From the NCBI GenBank assembly GCA_951848785.1, contig CATOUR010000106.1:2728001-2792000 (forward strand): a stretch of DNA of 64,000 bases, in the 5' to 3' direction. Positions 9,581-18,506 of the stretch are shown here, piece by piece. The stretch comes from Callosobruchus maculatus. Its lineage: Eukaryota > Arthropoda > Insecta > Coleoptera > Chrysomelidae. Position numbers and translations under genes: made by a program. The number at the start of each line of letters is the position of its first letter. Positions within the stretch are counted from its first letter, which is position 1. The notes under the pieces were generated by a model. The model worked only from the letters and a program-made list of their open reading frames with translations, did no database searches and was not told where the DNA came from.

Positions 9581-10936
9581 GGAGTCAAGTTGATTGTACT
9601 CAGTACTTCCCACACAAAACGGTGGTATCATATTATTATTTTCCCTTTGCATGAATCTATAGTCTGAGATTTCCTTGCAAACAAATCATCGCCCGCCTGC
9701 CCCCAAAAAACATCCAACAGAAAAACTCTACTAGACAGTTTCTCTGTAGGAACTAGAACGACACAGTTCTTATTCTGCGAGCTTCAACTGGATGAAATGA
9801 AACGATCAGAAACCCCAAAATTGCCTAAAAACGAAGTTTGATCTATTTTTATATTTTTAGTTTTATTATTATTGCTGCGCCGCCACTGGCGCGATTTTTA
9901 AAAACTATACGCATTTTTAATCCTCGCCACGGTAATAATGCTGTGTCGAAATTTCATTAAAATCAATTTTAGGTTACACAATACAAAACGATGTAAATGA
10001 ATACTCGTATGTAACATTCATTAGAAAAAACTCGTCCCTTCCGATGGACCTAAAAAAGTGTACTACTAAGTCGCTAGGTCCTTTTTTGCAGGTTAACGGA
10101 GAGCCTATTATGCATACAAACACTTTTTCAAATCTTCACCACCCAACCACCCAAAAAAAGACAGAAAATGATCAGGATCCCCTAAAACGCCTAAAAACGA
10201 AGTCTGAGCTGTTTTTATCTTTTTAGCTTTTTTATTGTTGCTGCGCCGCTACTGACACAATTTTTAAAAATCATACGCGTTTCCCATCCTTGGCACGGTA
10301 ATAATACCGTAGCAAAGTGTCATTAAAATCAATTCGATAATTTCCACGTTACTCAATAAAGAACGATCTAAAGCAATATCCATTGTATATATGTCAGAAA
10401 AGTCAAGTCCCTTGGTTTCTGTAGTAGGTAAGGCAATGATCGCATGGACCTAAAAAAAGGATATTATGCCGCTAGAACTCTCTTTCACAGCCTAGTATTA
10501 TGAATACAACAAATTTTTGAGTTTTACAACCTCCCCATCCCCCAACCACCCCAATTTTACCCCAACCAAAAAAAAGTAGAAAATGGCCAGGAAATCTTGA
10601 AATGCCTCAAAAAGGAAGTTTGAGGAATATTTGATTTTTTTTGTTTTTTGCTAATTACTCCGCCACCCATGCACCAACTTTCAAAATTATAGTAGCATTA
10701 CCTACTGGGACCCCATAGCATATCGGTAGCCAAATTTCATCGCAATCCATGCAGCGGTTACTGACATTACGAGGCTAGAAAAACGCACACAGACAGACAG
10801 ACCTACAGACCGGCAGACCGGCAGACTGACAGACCGACAGACCGACAGACCGACAAACCGACTGAAATGAGTGACATATTTTCGTTATGTAGGTAATATA
10901 AAATGCCTAAAAAGCGTATTATCTCAAAATCGTTAG
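9581..10936 (-). repeat. Rep-A copy, 5' end lost
   Basis: The hairpin end and TACTTCCCACAC (9604-9615) are present. Three tandem-unit blocks recur near 9825, 10190 and 10605. The microsatellite lies at 10790-10860, then GACATATTTTCGTTATG. The sequence breaks off at about 10936 in ATTATCTCAAAATCG, short of the GTGTGGGAAGTA terminus. Confidence 0.85.
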
Positions 10937-11575
10937 TTTGGCAGACATGCGCGTTGAGACTGATTTGCAACCTATTTGGAAGATGCTTGTGATCCAAGCT
11001 TGGATCAAACCTAACATAGTTACCATGGGTCCGCATTAATCATACCTCGGCTTACAATTTCATCCAGCTAAATACCCCTTTTCGGATGAATCGTCTGCCT
11101 AGAATTCAACTGTAAAGTTTCCAGTATGTTTGAGGAGCTTTCTGGGAAGTACCCCTCTGTCTGCTTAACTTTCAAAGCCAAATGCTACACCAACTTAACT
11201 AGCTGTTAAGCAAGTGAAAAGTTTATAATCTTGAGGCGTTAAAGTTTCAACTTGACAGTTTTACACGTAGGACGTTACACGAAAATTATGATTTGTTTCG
11301 GTTTCGGTTTGTTTCAAAGTTGTTTCCAAGATATAAAGATGCTCTCAAGTGTTGGTATTGTGTTTTAATAACAGTACATCGCGTGACGTTGTAAGTGTAT
11401 ACAGGGTCCCTCGCGCTTAATGCGGTCCATCGATAAAACTACTTGCCTTACTTTTTCAAGTCCGCATCTATGAAGTTTTCAGTTTTACAGTTTTTCAGCC
11501 CAGTACCAGTATAATCACAGCTTTTCCATTAGCACACCATAGATCGTCCATAGTAGGAGCAATAAAGAAAAAAAA
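10937..11575. other. No gene seen
   Basis: About 640 bp without a recognisable element or ORF. A CAGGGTCC-like string at 11402 is too weak to call an element end. Confidence 0.4.
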
Positions 11576-12012
11576 ATCAAATATTCCCCAAACTTTGTTG
11601 TCGGGCGTTTTAGGGGCCCTGATCATTTTCTATTTTTCTGGGGTGGGGGTGAAATTGTCGTGTTTGGGGGATGGGGGGTTGCAAAACTTAAAAATTCGTT
11701 GAATCCTAATAGGCTATCCACTGGACCGTAAAAGAGAGACCTATCAGCATAATGCACTTTTTTAGGGCCATCTGAACATTGCTTTGCCTGCTACATAAAC
11801 CAAGGGATTTTGAATTTTCTGATGTATACATACGAGTATTATTGCTTTAGATCGTTCTTCATTGTGTAACCAGGAAATTATTGAATTGACTCTCATGAAA
11901 TTTTGGCGTAGTTTTACTACCGTGGCAAGGATGGCAAACGCGTAAACACCAAAAAAAAAAAAGGTAGAAAATAACCAGGAATCCCTAAAACATCTAAAAA
12001 CGAAGTATGAGT
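11576..12012 (+). repeat. Rep-A unit with a short inverted second piece
   Basis: 11576-11950 is one tandem unit in plus orientation (GGGGTGGGGGTGAAATTG, GAACATTGCTTTGCCTGC, TACTACCGTGGCAAGGATGG). 11955-12012 is the opposite orientation of the unit start (AGGAATCCCTAAAACATCTA), giving a head-to-head arrangement. Neither end of Rep-A is present. Confidence 0.75.
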
Positions 12013-12144
12013 ATATTTTAATGTTTAAATAAAAATGTGTATTCTTGCTGATACTTTATGAAATACTTGGTTGAGGAGTATTGAAATGTTAGTTGCTAAG
12101 AGAATTATATTCTTATATTCCTAGTCAGAGCATATTTCTTTAGA

Positions 12145-12750
12145 ATGAGTATTGAAATTAAAAATGTATTTTTCTTGGTTCAAATTAACTATAATTTGCT
12201 CATCAATAAAATTCTTGTCGCTACTGTATATTTACAAGATTATCAGAATTCTTGAATATCTTTTTATGGGAAGTGAAAATTGGGGGATGCTTTAGAATGA
12301 GTATTGAAATTAAAAATGTATTTTTCTTGATTCAAATTAACTATAATTTGCTCATCAATAAAATTCTTGTCGCTAGTGTATATTTACAAGATTATCAGAA
12401 TTCTTGAATATCTTTTTATGGGAAGTGAAAGTTGGAGGATGCTTTAGAATGAGTATTGAAATTAAAAATGTATTTTTCTTGGTTCAAATTAACTATAATT
12501 TGCTAATCAATAAAATTCTTGTCGCTAGTGTATATTTACAAGATTATCAGAATTCTTGAATATCTTTTTATGGGAAGTGAAAATTGGGGGATGCTTTAGA
12601 ATGAGTATTGAAATTAAAAATGTATTTTTCTTGGTTCAAATTAACTATAATTTGCTCATCAATAAAATTCTTGTCGCTAGTGTATATTTACAGGTATATC
12701 AGAATTCTTGAATATCTTTTTATGGGAAGTGAAAATTGGGGGATGCCACC
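12145..12750 (+). repeat. Tandem array, 4 x 152 bp
   Basis: ATGAGTATTGAAATT begins at 12145, 12297, 12449 and 12601, an exact 152-bp period, and copies differ at only a few positions. Part of the unit (TTTACAAGATTATCAGAATT then CTTGAATATCTTTTTATG) is a member of a dispersed family, also seen diverged at 15230-15565 and inverted at 36121-36220. So the array looks like local amplification of a dispersed repeat. Confidence 0.9.
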
Positions 12751-13116
12751 CCTCTTAGGAGGCCAAGTGATCAAAAGTGATCCACTAAAAAACAAACTTG
12801 ACAACATTCTGAATTTTTCACCCTGGGCACCCTGTATATTATCGTGGACGGTAATGTGTTCCAACGGAGTATGTATATAGTAGGAAGTTAGTATTAAGTA
12901 TATGGTTAATGTACTGAACATAATGCTTTTGAAATAGGTTGCCCTTATGAGTTGCGTTCTATCCATTTCCTGCACTTTTTAAAAAACAAAATATGAACCG
13001 TACGAAAGGCAGGATAGTTGCTGTATCTTGCAACATTATACTAAATAACGCACCCTTACATTGTGATTACTTTGATGTGTTATGAATAAATAACGAATAA
13101 ATAAATATACTACTCT
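12751..13116. other. No gene seen
   Basis: Unassigned DNA with a CACCCTGTATATT string at 12827, resembling the short ends of several elements in this window, but no partner found. Confidence 0.4.
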
Positions 13117-13305
13117 ACATGCTCGTAATCTGGTTGTTGATAAACTCTAGAGGTACAGCCTCCCAAGCTGCCCTCACAGCATGTTCCAGTTCGTCCAGCA
13201 TGGTCAGAGGATTGGGTAAATCGCCTATGCATCGACCCATCCAATCCCATACTTTTTCAATTAGCGATAAATCGGGCGATCGTGGAGGCCACACATATAA
13301 AAATA
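13117..13305 (-). pseudogene. Tc1-like transposase C-terminal fragment
   Basis: On the minus strand this reads through a Tc1-type tail: a PPRSPDLS-like block, an IEKVWDWMGR block, then LDELEHAVRAAWEAVPLE. The same C-terminus occurs at 38075-38227 and 50255-50390 on the plus strand. The Glu of IEK/IEH is the third catalytic residue of DDE transposases. N-terminal parts are absent, and the fragment is flanked by unrelated DNA. It is a remnant with no function. Confidence 0.8.
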
Positions 13306-13456
13306 ACTTCTTAGATGGAGCACAGATGCTTTAATTCAAGTATACCATAACTTCCTATACGCGCAAAGCTATGCTAATCTTAAAGTGAGAATACGATATC
13401 TTTGACCATATATGGGTTAGATTGAGAAAATATCTTCAATGCAAAACTGGGGAATT

Positions 13457-13580
13457 CTTGAAAGTAAGAATATAAAATCTTAAATCAAGCATATGGTAAT
13501 CTTGACCGAAGCATTTCATGATCTCGACCGAAGCATTTCATAATCTTAACTGGAGCATTTCATAAACTTGACGCAAGTAG
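13457..13580. repeat. Degenerate 22-bp minisatellite, about 5 copies
   Basis: Units approximating CTTGACCGAAGCATTTCATA plus two bases start at 13457, 13479, 13501, 13523 and 13545. The last three match best and the first two are diverged. Confidence 0.7.
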
Positions 13581-14115
13581 CTCAACTTTATTCTAAAATT
13601 GTGATATTGTTGGATGAGGAATCTAGTAGTATTGATTTGAGCGTTTGATAACTTTGATGAGCTGTTACTAAAGCCACTGTTGTTTCATTCCAAGAAATTG
13701 TATTGAAGCAAGCATTCAAACTCTTCTATGAGCATGCAGAAATTTTTCTCGTCTATGTCATTATCTGCAAGACATACACATGTAGAAGCCAATTGAATTT
13801 TGAACTTGGAAGATGTTTGCAAAGTTTTTAAATATTTGTGAATCAGTCAGTGCCTGTTTAGTGATGGGTACACTGGAGAAATAGTTCTGCAAAATTTATT
13901 AAATCACATTTAATATACTTGGTACTTACCTAGGAACACCTGAGTCAGGTCTTCGCATCCCCATTCTTTTTAATAGCTCATTCATGGTTGGATAGATCCA
14001 GTGACAAGGAAACTGATGGGAACTGGGACGCGACTCAAAAGGCGGTGAACCAGCACTACCGGCAGATTCGTCGACCTATGGTTGACGGTGGTATCACGTG
14101 GCAATGGCAATTTAT
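13581..14115. other. No gene seen
   Basis: Unassigned sequence. Its last 13 bases, AATGGCAATTTAT (14103-14115), are the left target duplication of the hairpin element that follows. Confidence 0.5.
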
Positions 14116-14204
14116 CAGCTCAATTGTTTAGTGACCTACTGTCTATCCAGGAAACAGATGGTTGGGTTTAGGTCAAGAAAAAGAGGGAGTCTCTTTTACT
14201 GTTT

Positions 14205-14243
14205 TGCCGACGTTTCGGCCTTTATTAGGCCATCTTCAGGACA
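14205..14243 (-). ncRNA. Hammerhead-ribozyme-like motif, left arm
   Basis: On the minus strand: stem I TGTC, core CTGAAGA, one unpaired T, stem II GGCC/GGCC, GAAA, CGTC, then GGCA closing stem I (one G-U pair). The core fits CUGANGA...GAAA. The extra U before stem II and the near-absent stem III depart from a textbook hammerhead, so activity is uncertain. Confidence 0.4.
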
Positions 14244-14773
14244 CTAAAAAAATTTTTTTTTGTTTAAATTTAAACAGACAAATATACATTACAGTTATAA
14301 AGATTGAATATATAAAATGACAATATACAATAACGAATTAAAAAGGAGGGTGATCATTGCTATTAAAAAAAAAAACCTAATATACAATATACAATAAACG
14401 GGTAGTACTTACACCAGTGATGGACTCCTTGAGTCAAATATGGTGAAAAGGCACATGTAGTATAAACAAGGTATATTAGGGCAAACAACGACACTTAATA
14501 AATTACGGTCTTATTTATTTATTAAGTGTCGTTGTTTGCCCTAATATACCTTGTTTATACTACATGTGCCTTTTCACCATATTTGACTCAAGGAGTCCAT
14601 CACTGGTGTAAGTACTACCCGTTTATTGTATATTGTATATTAGGTTTTTTTTTTAATAGCAATGATCACCCTCCTTTTTAATTCGTTATTGTATATTGTC
14701 ATTTTATATATTCAATCTTTATAACTGTAATGTATATTTGCCTGTTTAAATTTAAACAAAAAAAATTTTTTAG

Positions 14774-14812
14774 TGCCCTGAAGATGGCCTAATAAAGGCC
14801 GAAACGTCGGCA
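14774..14812 (+). ncRNA. Hammerhead-ribozyme-like motif, right arm
   Basis: Core CTGAAGA at 14778-14784, T at 14785, stem II 14786-14789 with 14797-14800, GAAA 14801-14804, CGTC 14805-14808. Stem I would be TGCC (14774-14777) with GGCA (14809-14812), four Watson-Crick pairs. The left arm has TGTC in the same place, so pairing survives the difference through a G-U pair. Confidence 0.4.
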
Positions 14813-14885
14813 AAACAGTAAAAGAGACTCCCTCTTTTTCTTGACCTAAACCCAACCATCTGTTTCCTGGATAATGGCAATTTAT

Positions 14886-15229
14886 TTAACAGTTTGACTA
14901 GATACCATTATGTACTATTATGCAGGATCCAGGATGCAGGAATTACGCTACGGTACTAAAGACGGCGGCGAATGCGACAATCCGAAAACCGATAATGGCG
15001 GCGGACGCGGACGAGCAAGAGACGTCAAATAAATGATTTACTTGATACAAATATAGGGTGTGCTTGTAAAACAGCGTTCATTTTCAAACCAAGATTATCA
15101 TATTGTAAATGAAGGTTCGCATTTGCAAGTTGTCTATATTCTAGATAGAAGTAAACGAGACACCGTTGGAAAAAATGATAATCTTGATATAAAATTATGA
15201 AATACTTATTATTAAATTATTGTAGTCTT
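14886..15229. other. No gene seen
   Basis: Unassigned DNA. A GC-richer stretch near 14960-15030 (GACGGCGGCG) has no recognisable coding content. Confidence 0.4.
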
Positions 15230-15565
15230 GATTGCAAAGAAAATTATATTTATCTTTCGGTGCATATTTCTTTAAAATAAATATATAAGTCAAAAATATA
15301 TTACTCTTGATACAAATTTTCTATAATTTTCTCATCAAATATTCTTTCTTAGAGGGAGAACAGATATTCTTGTTGTGAGTATGTATTCACAAGAATATCA
15401 CAATTCTTGACTTGAGAATTTCTTTTTATGTGTGCAGGGGAGTACCCTGACCCCCCCCCTGGAGCGGTAACTACCAGAGGTCGCAAATTGAATTCTGTCA
15501 TTCGAACCTTTACAAGATTATCATAACACTTTATTCGAGAATTTCTTTCTATGTGTGTAGTAAAA
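15230..15565 (+). repeat. Diverged dispersed repeat related to the 152-bp array
   Basis: Shares CATATTTCTTT, then a CAAGAATATCACAATTCTTG palindrome and GAGAATTTCTTTTTATGTGT with the 12145 array and, inverted, with 36121-36220. The block AACTACCAGAG and ACAAGATTATCATAA occurs at 15466-15530. Confidence 0.6.
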
Positions 15566-15589
15566 CCATGTTCAGGCTTTTTACGAAAG

Positions 15590-15645
15590 TAGCTAGAAAA
15601 TGTGTGGGAGGTACCGAGTTAAACAACTTGATGCCATTTTTTATC
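15590..15645 (+). repeat. Rep-A 3' end fragment
   Basis: GTGTGGGAGGTACCGAGTTA followed by AACAACTTGATGCCATTTTT: the subterminal repeat, hairpin and T-run of Rep-A without any interior. Confidence 0.8.
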
Positions 15646-15918
15646 AGTATATTTATCACAGAACATGTGGAACTTTTCGCCATAATTCATCTCTGGCGGT
15701 GCTAGATACCGAGCACAATAATCCGGTGAAATTATTTCATAATGCATGTTGCGCGATGAATTAAAGATAAGTTTATTTATGTGCATGTATTCGGGCAACT
15801 GGACTGTGTGATAGTCCATATTATAAGCCACCCTATCCGTGTGCTGTGTCCAGACCTCAGTCTTGCTGGAGGGATGACCAGCAAAGTGGGATGGGAGAGG
15901 TAGCATGACAGTAGTTAG
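15646..15918. other. No gene seen
   Basis: A minus-strand frame (15619-15906) has no recognisable motif. Unassigned. Confidence 0.35.
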
Positions 15919-16610
15919 TATACAGGGTGTTCTTAAAGTTGGAAACAGTAAAAAAAAATGTCAAGCAAGTACTCACTATTTGGTAGCTACGGAAATTGTA
16001 AGTACGGTCCTGCCGCAGGTGCCTTACAGGTAAAAGTACGATTTGCGATGTCTTCTTCAATGTGGACCACACGATCTTATTGAGGTCTTCCAGCGTGACC
16101 ACCACGATGTGGATTCAGATATCCTTTGTCTCTAGCTCTTTGCACAAGCCAGACACAGACAAATCGACGATGTGCAGGGTGAGTACGGTTAGGGAAACGA
16201 TCGGCGTACACTCGCGAAGCCGCAGCGGCATTTTGACCACACTCACCGTACATTAAAATCATGTCCACCAGTTCATTATTTTTAATACGCGTGCGCCATT
16301 GTTGTTGTTTTTAAAGTCTGATCGTCTGACGTAGCAAGTCAAGCACCCTCATACACTATGCGACAGCAACGCGACGTATGACGAACTGCCACACAGGCAC
16401 CGCTGGCGCGTGGCGCTGCTCTGTTGTGATATGACAATACATGGTCATCTCATTGCCCAGGGACGGACTTAGAATTGAGGATTTCTTTAATGGTCAGTAT
16501 CTTGTTTTCTCTAAATATTTCGTTTATATGTTACTGGGAAAAAAGACTCATTTTGGCGAGTATTATCCGCTGTATGAAAAAGAGTCCCAACTTATGAAAC
16601 ACCCTGTATA
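15919..16610 (-). mobile_element. Mariner-superfamily deletion derivative with ACACCCTGTATA ends
   Basis: Inverted ends TATACAGGGTGTT...AAGTTGG (left) and, inverted, TATACAGGGTGTTTCATAAG (right) bound about 690 bp, which encodes only the transposase N-terminus (16077-16268). The element at 47558-48824 has similar end sequence and retains the C-terminal half, so the two may be complementary deletions of related families. Confidence 0.7.
16077..16268 (-). pseudogene. Transposase N-terminal helix-turn-helix (DUF4817-like)
   Basis: The frame MILMYGECGQNAAAASRVYA then DRFPNRTHPAHRRF and HRGGHAGRP matches the DUF4817 helix-turn-helix seen at the start of many insect mariner-superfamily transposases (pattern: YGECxxNxxxAxRxYxERFPxRxHPxxxxF). 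It ends at a stop soon after GHAGRP. The catalytic DDE domain is missing, so at most it could bind the element's ends. Confidence 0.75.
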
Positions 16611-17364
16611 GCTTCACTATTTCTTCCCACCTCAACAGGAGGAGAAACTATTGTGTTGTTATTTTTTAAAAGCTTTTATTTTAGCTTGCAATGTACGTGG
16701 GTGGTCCGATAAGTACCTAGCCTCACCGCCCTATGACGCCACTATCACAAGATACATTTACTATTGCGTAGTACATCATTGTAGCCGGCTACTGTCAAAG
16801 TGTTTTCGTCCTTTCGGCGGCAAGCATTACTCCATTGCATTGCGAGATTTTAATTTTTCTGGAACTTATAGAATTTAACATTTGACTCTTTCATCTTACT
16901 ATGGTTTTTACAACCGACAACTGCACAATTTGGCATTATGTAAACAAATTTCAGTCTTCTATAACTCAAAATAAGGAATACAAAGTAAATTAAACAAAAA
17001 TCGTTAGCGATTCTATCTAAAACGCGATTAAACCGGCCGTGGTATCACGACGTCTAATAATTCCCCGCGCGAAAAATCTCGTTGCTGACGCAATGCGCAG
17101 AGCGATCGCAATTTCGTACGGCTGGCGAGCACACCATGTATACTGGCACCACGATAAAAGCCAACCCTGAGACGCGGTCTCAGTCTCTCTGAACACGCCG
17201 AACAGGTGACATCAGCTTCTTAGGATGCCGACCACTTGTGTTGGTGAAATGACAAGCAGCGAAGCGCGCCAATGCCAAGGCGGCGGAGCGTGTCGACGCC
17301 GGCCAAACAGAACAAGAACCTACAGTTCGTTAAAATCATTTCTTCTGAGACCTGCGGTATATGC
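16611..17364. other. Gap; possible mariner end and promoter-like sequence
   Basis: GGGTGGTCCGATAAGTACCT at 16699-16718 resembles mariner inverted termini, but I see no partner. At 17145-17200 a TATA-like ATAAAAGCC is followed by TCAGTCTCTC, an arrangement like an LTR or Pol II core promoter. No coding region follows that I recognise. Confidence 0.35.
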
Positions 17365-17570
17365 ATATGAAGGGTACATGGGAAGAACGACAATAGTCCA
17401 TCCGGACAGATTTGGAGAAAATCGAAAATATAAGTTTAACTACTCATACCACTCTTCCCGCGTATAGCCTATCTTGTAGCTGCTATTTTGCGGACTCCAG
17501 CTGTTTCACCATTTAATAATTTCGTTATCTGATGGTAAATACAATATGTCGTAAGGAGAGACAGTTTGCA
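17365..17570 (-). repeat. Repeat X, first copy
   Basis: GGAAGAACGACAATAGTCCA through TATAGCCTATCTTGTAGCTG to ATTTCGTTATCTGATGGTAA is repeated in reverse orientation at 56040-56232 with scattered differences. Unknown family. Confidence 0.7.
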
Positions 17571-18036
17571 TAAAATGGACTGTTTTCCCCTGGACCCTTC
17601 ATATGCCTTGCCCTCTCGCTGCTTCTTTTCCTCGCAGATTCTGGCAATAATGCTGATAATTAATGCCAGCCTAACTATGGCCAATTTTACATAAAATGTA
17701 TACCATCATAGCCACAGAGTAGTAGTTTGTAGACTTGAATAAATTAAATGATCCTCATAGGCTTCCATGGAAAATTTATGTTTGCTGACAGGGCCGTATT
17801 GCGATAGGATATAAATCCCTAAAATCCCATAAAATGATGACATAAATGATATGAATGATATGATGTGGTGAGAATAACATAACAGTACAAAGTATGCAAC
17901 CACAAGGTTGGAAGGTAATATTAATATTTTGTATGCAGGCATCCAATGCAAAGCCCGAGCTCAGCAGCAGTGTTGGAGCGCAGAAGGTGTAACAATAAAT
18001 GCTAGTTGGTGATGAGCCACCAACCAACATATTTTA
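17571..18036. other. No gene seen
   Basis: Short minus-strand frames here lack motifs. Unassigned. Confidence 0.4.
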
Positions 18037-18145
18037 GGGTTGCTCTATACCTCCGTCAATCCGCCAGTACGCAGACAGCTGTTTCACGCTTATTAGCGAT
18101 CATCAGTGCGCCATAGGTCGATTGACGGAGATAGAGAGCATCATA
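18037..18145. mobile_element. Small inverted-terminus element, about 105 bp
   Basis: TTGCTCTATACCTCCGTCAA on the left and TTGACGGAGATAGAGAGCA on the right are inverted ends. Between them lies CAGACAGCTGTTTCACGCTT, which is repeated in the second copy. Confidence 0.65.
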
Positions 18146-18189
18146 ATTTTCATGTCTACCAGACATGCCAACTGCATATGAGAGTCGAT

Positions 18190-18280
18190 ATACCAGGGTT
18201 GTTCTATATCTCCGTCAATCCACGAGTACGCAGACAGTTGTTTCACGCTTATTAGCGATCATCAGTGCTAACAACAACAA
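18190..18280. repeat. Second, partial copy of the small inverted element
   Basis: TTGTTCTATATCTCCGTCAA then CGCAGACAGTTGTTTCACGC and TTAGCGATCATCAGTGC repeat the left end and middle of 18037-18145. The right inverted end is replaced by an ACAACAACAACAG stretch. Confidence 0.7.
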
Positions 18281-18506
18281 CAGATTGCCTATAGCAGACA
18301 GCTGCTCAGTCGGATTGCATGAGACATGGCATGTGGGTGCGTGCGTGTATCTAGCTAGCCGTCAAGAAATGAAAACAGGACAACAATGGTTTAATAAAGA
18401 TTTATTCAAGTAAATGAATGCAGTACATGTATATATTCTTTCTTTTAAAACAAAAAATTATCTTCGGTGTGAAGTCCATGAAGTGGGTGACAAATAATGC
18501 CTTCAA

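Larger units (their letters stand above)
14116..14872. mobile_element. Near-perfect hairpin element flanked by 13-bp target duplication
   Basis: Arms of about 357 bp (14145-14503 and 14517-14872) are almost exact reverse complements around a 13-nt loop. AATGGCAATTTAT flanks the insertion at 14103-14115 and 14873-14885. Each arm holds the block CTGAAGA, paired GGCC, GAAACGTC. Blocks of this kind are described from Penelope-like retroelements, whose terminal repeats often carry hammerhead ribozymes and can be inverted. No RT or GIY-YIG coding sequence is present, so Penelope-like origin is inference from the motif, inverted arms and variable-length duplication. Confidence 0.65.

Noticed and set aside
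12145..12750. Regularly spaced repeats as a CRISPR-like array
   Set aside because: The units are contiguous 152-bp tandems without unique spacers, in a eukaryotic transposon-rich context.
16651..16878. 75-codon ORF near a mariner-like terminus
   Set aside because: No transposase motifs, and the terminus has no inverted partner that I could find.
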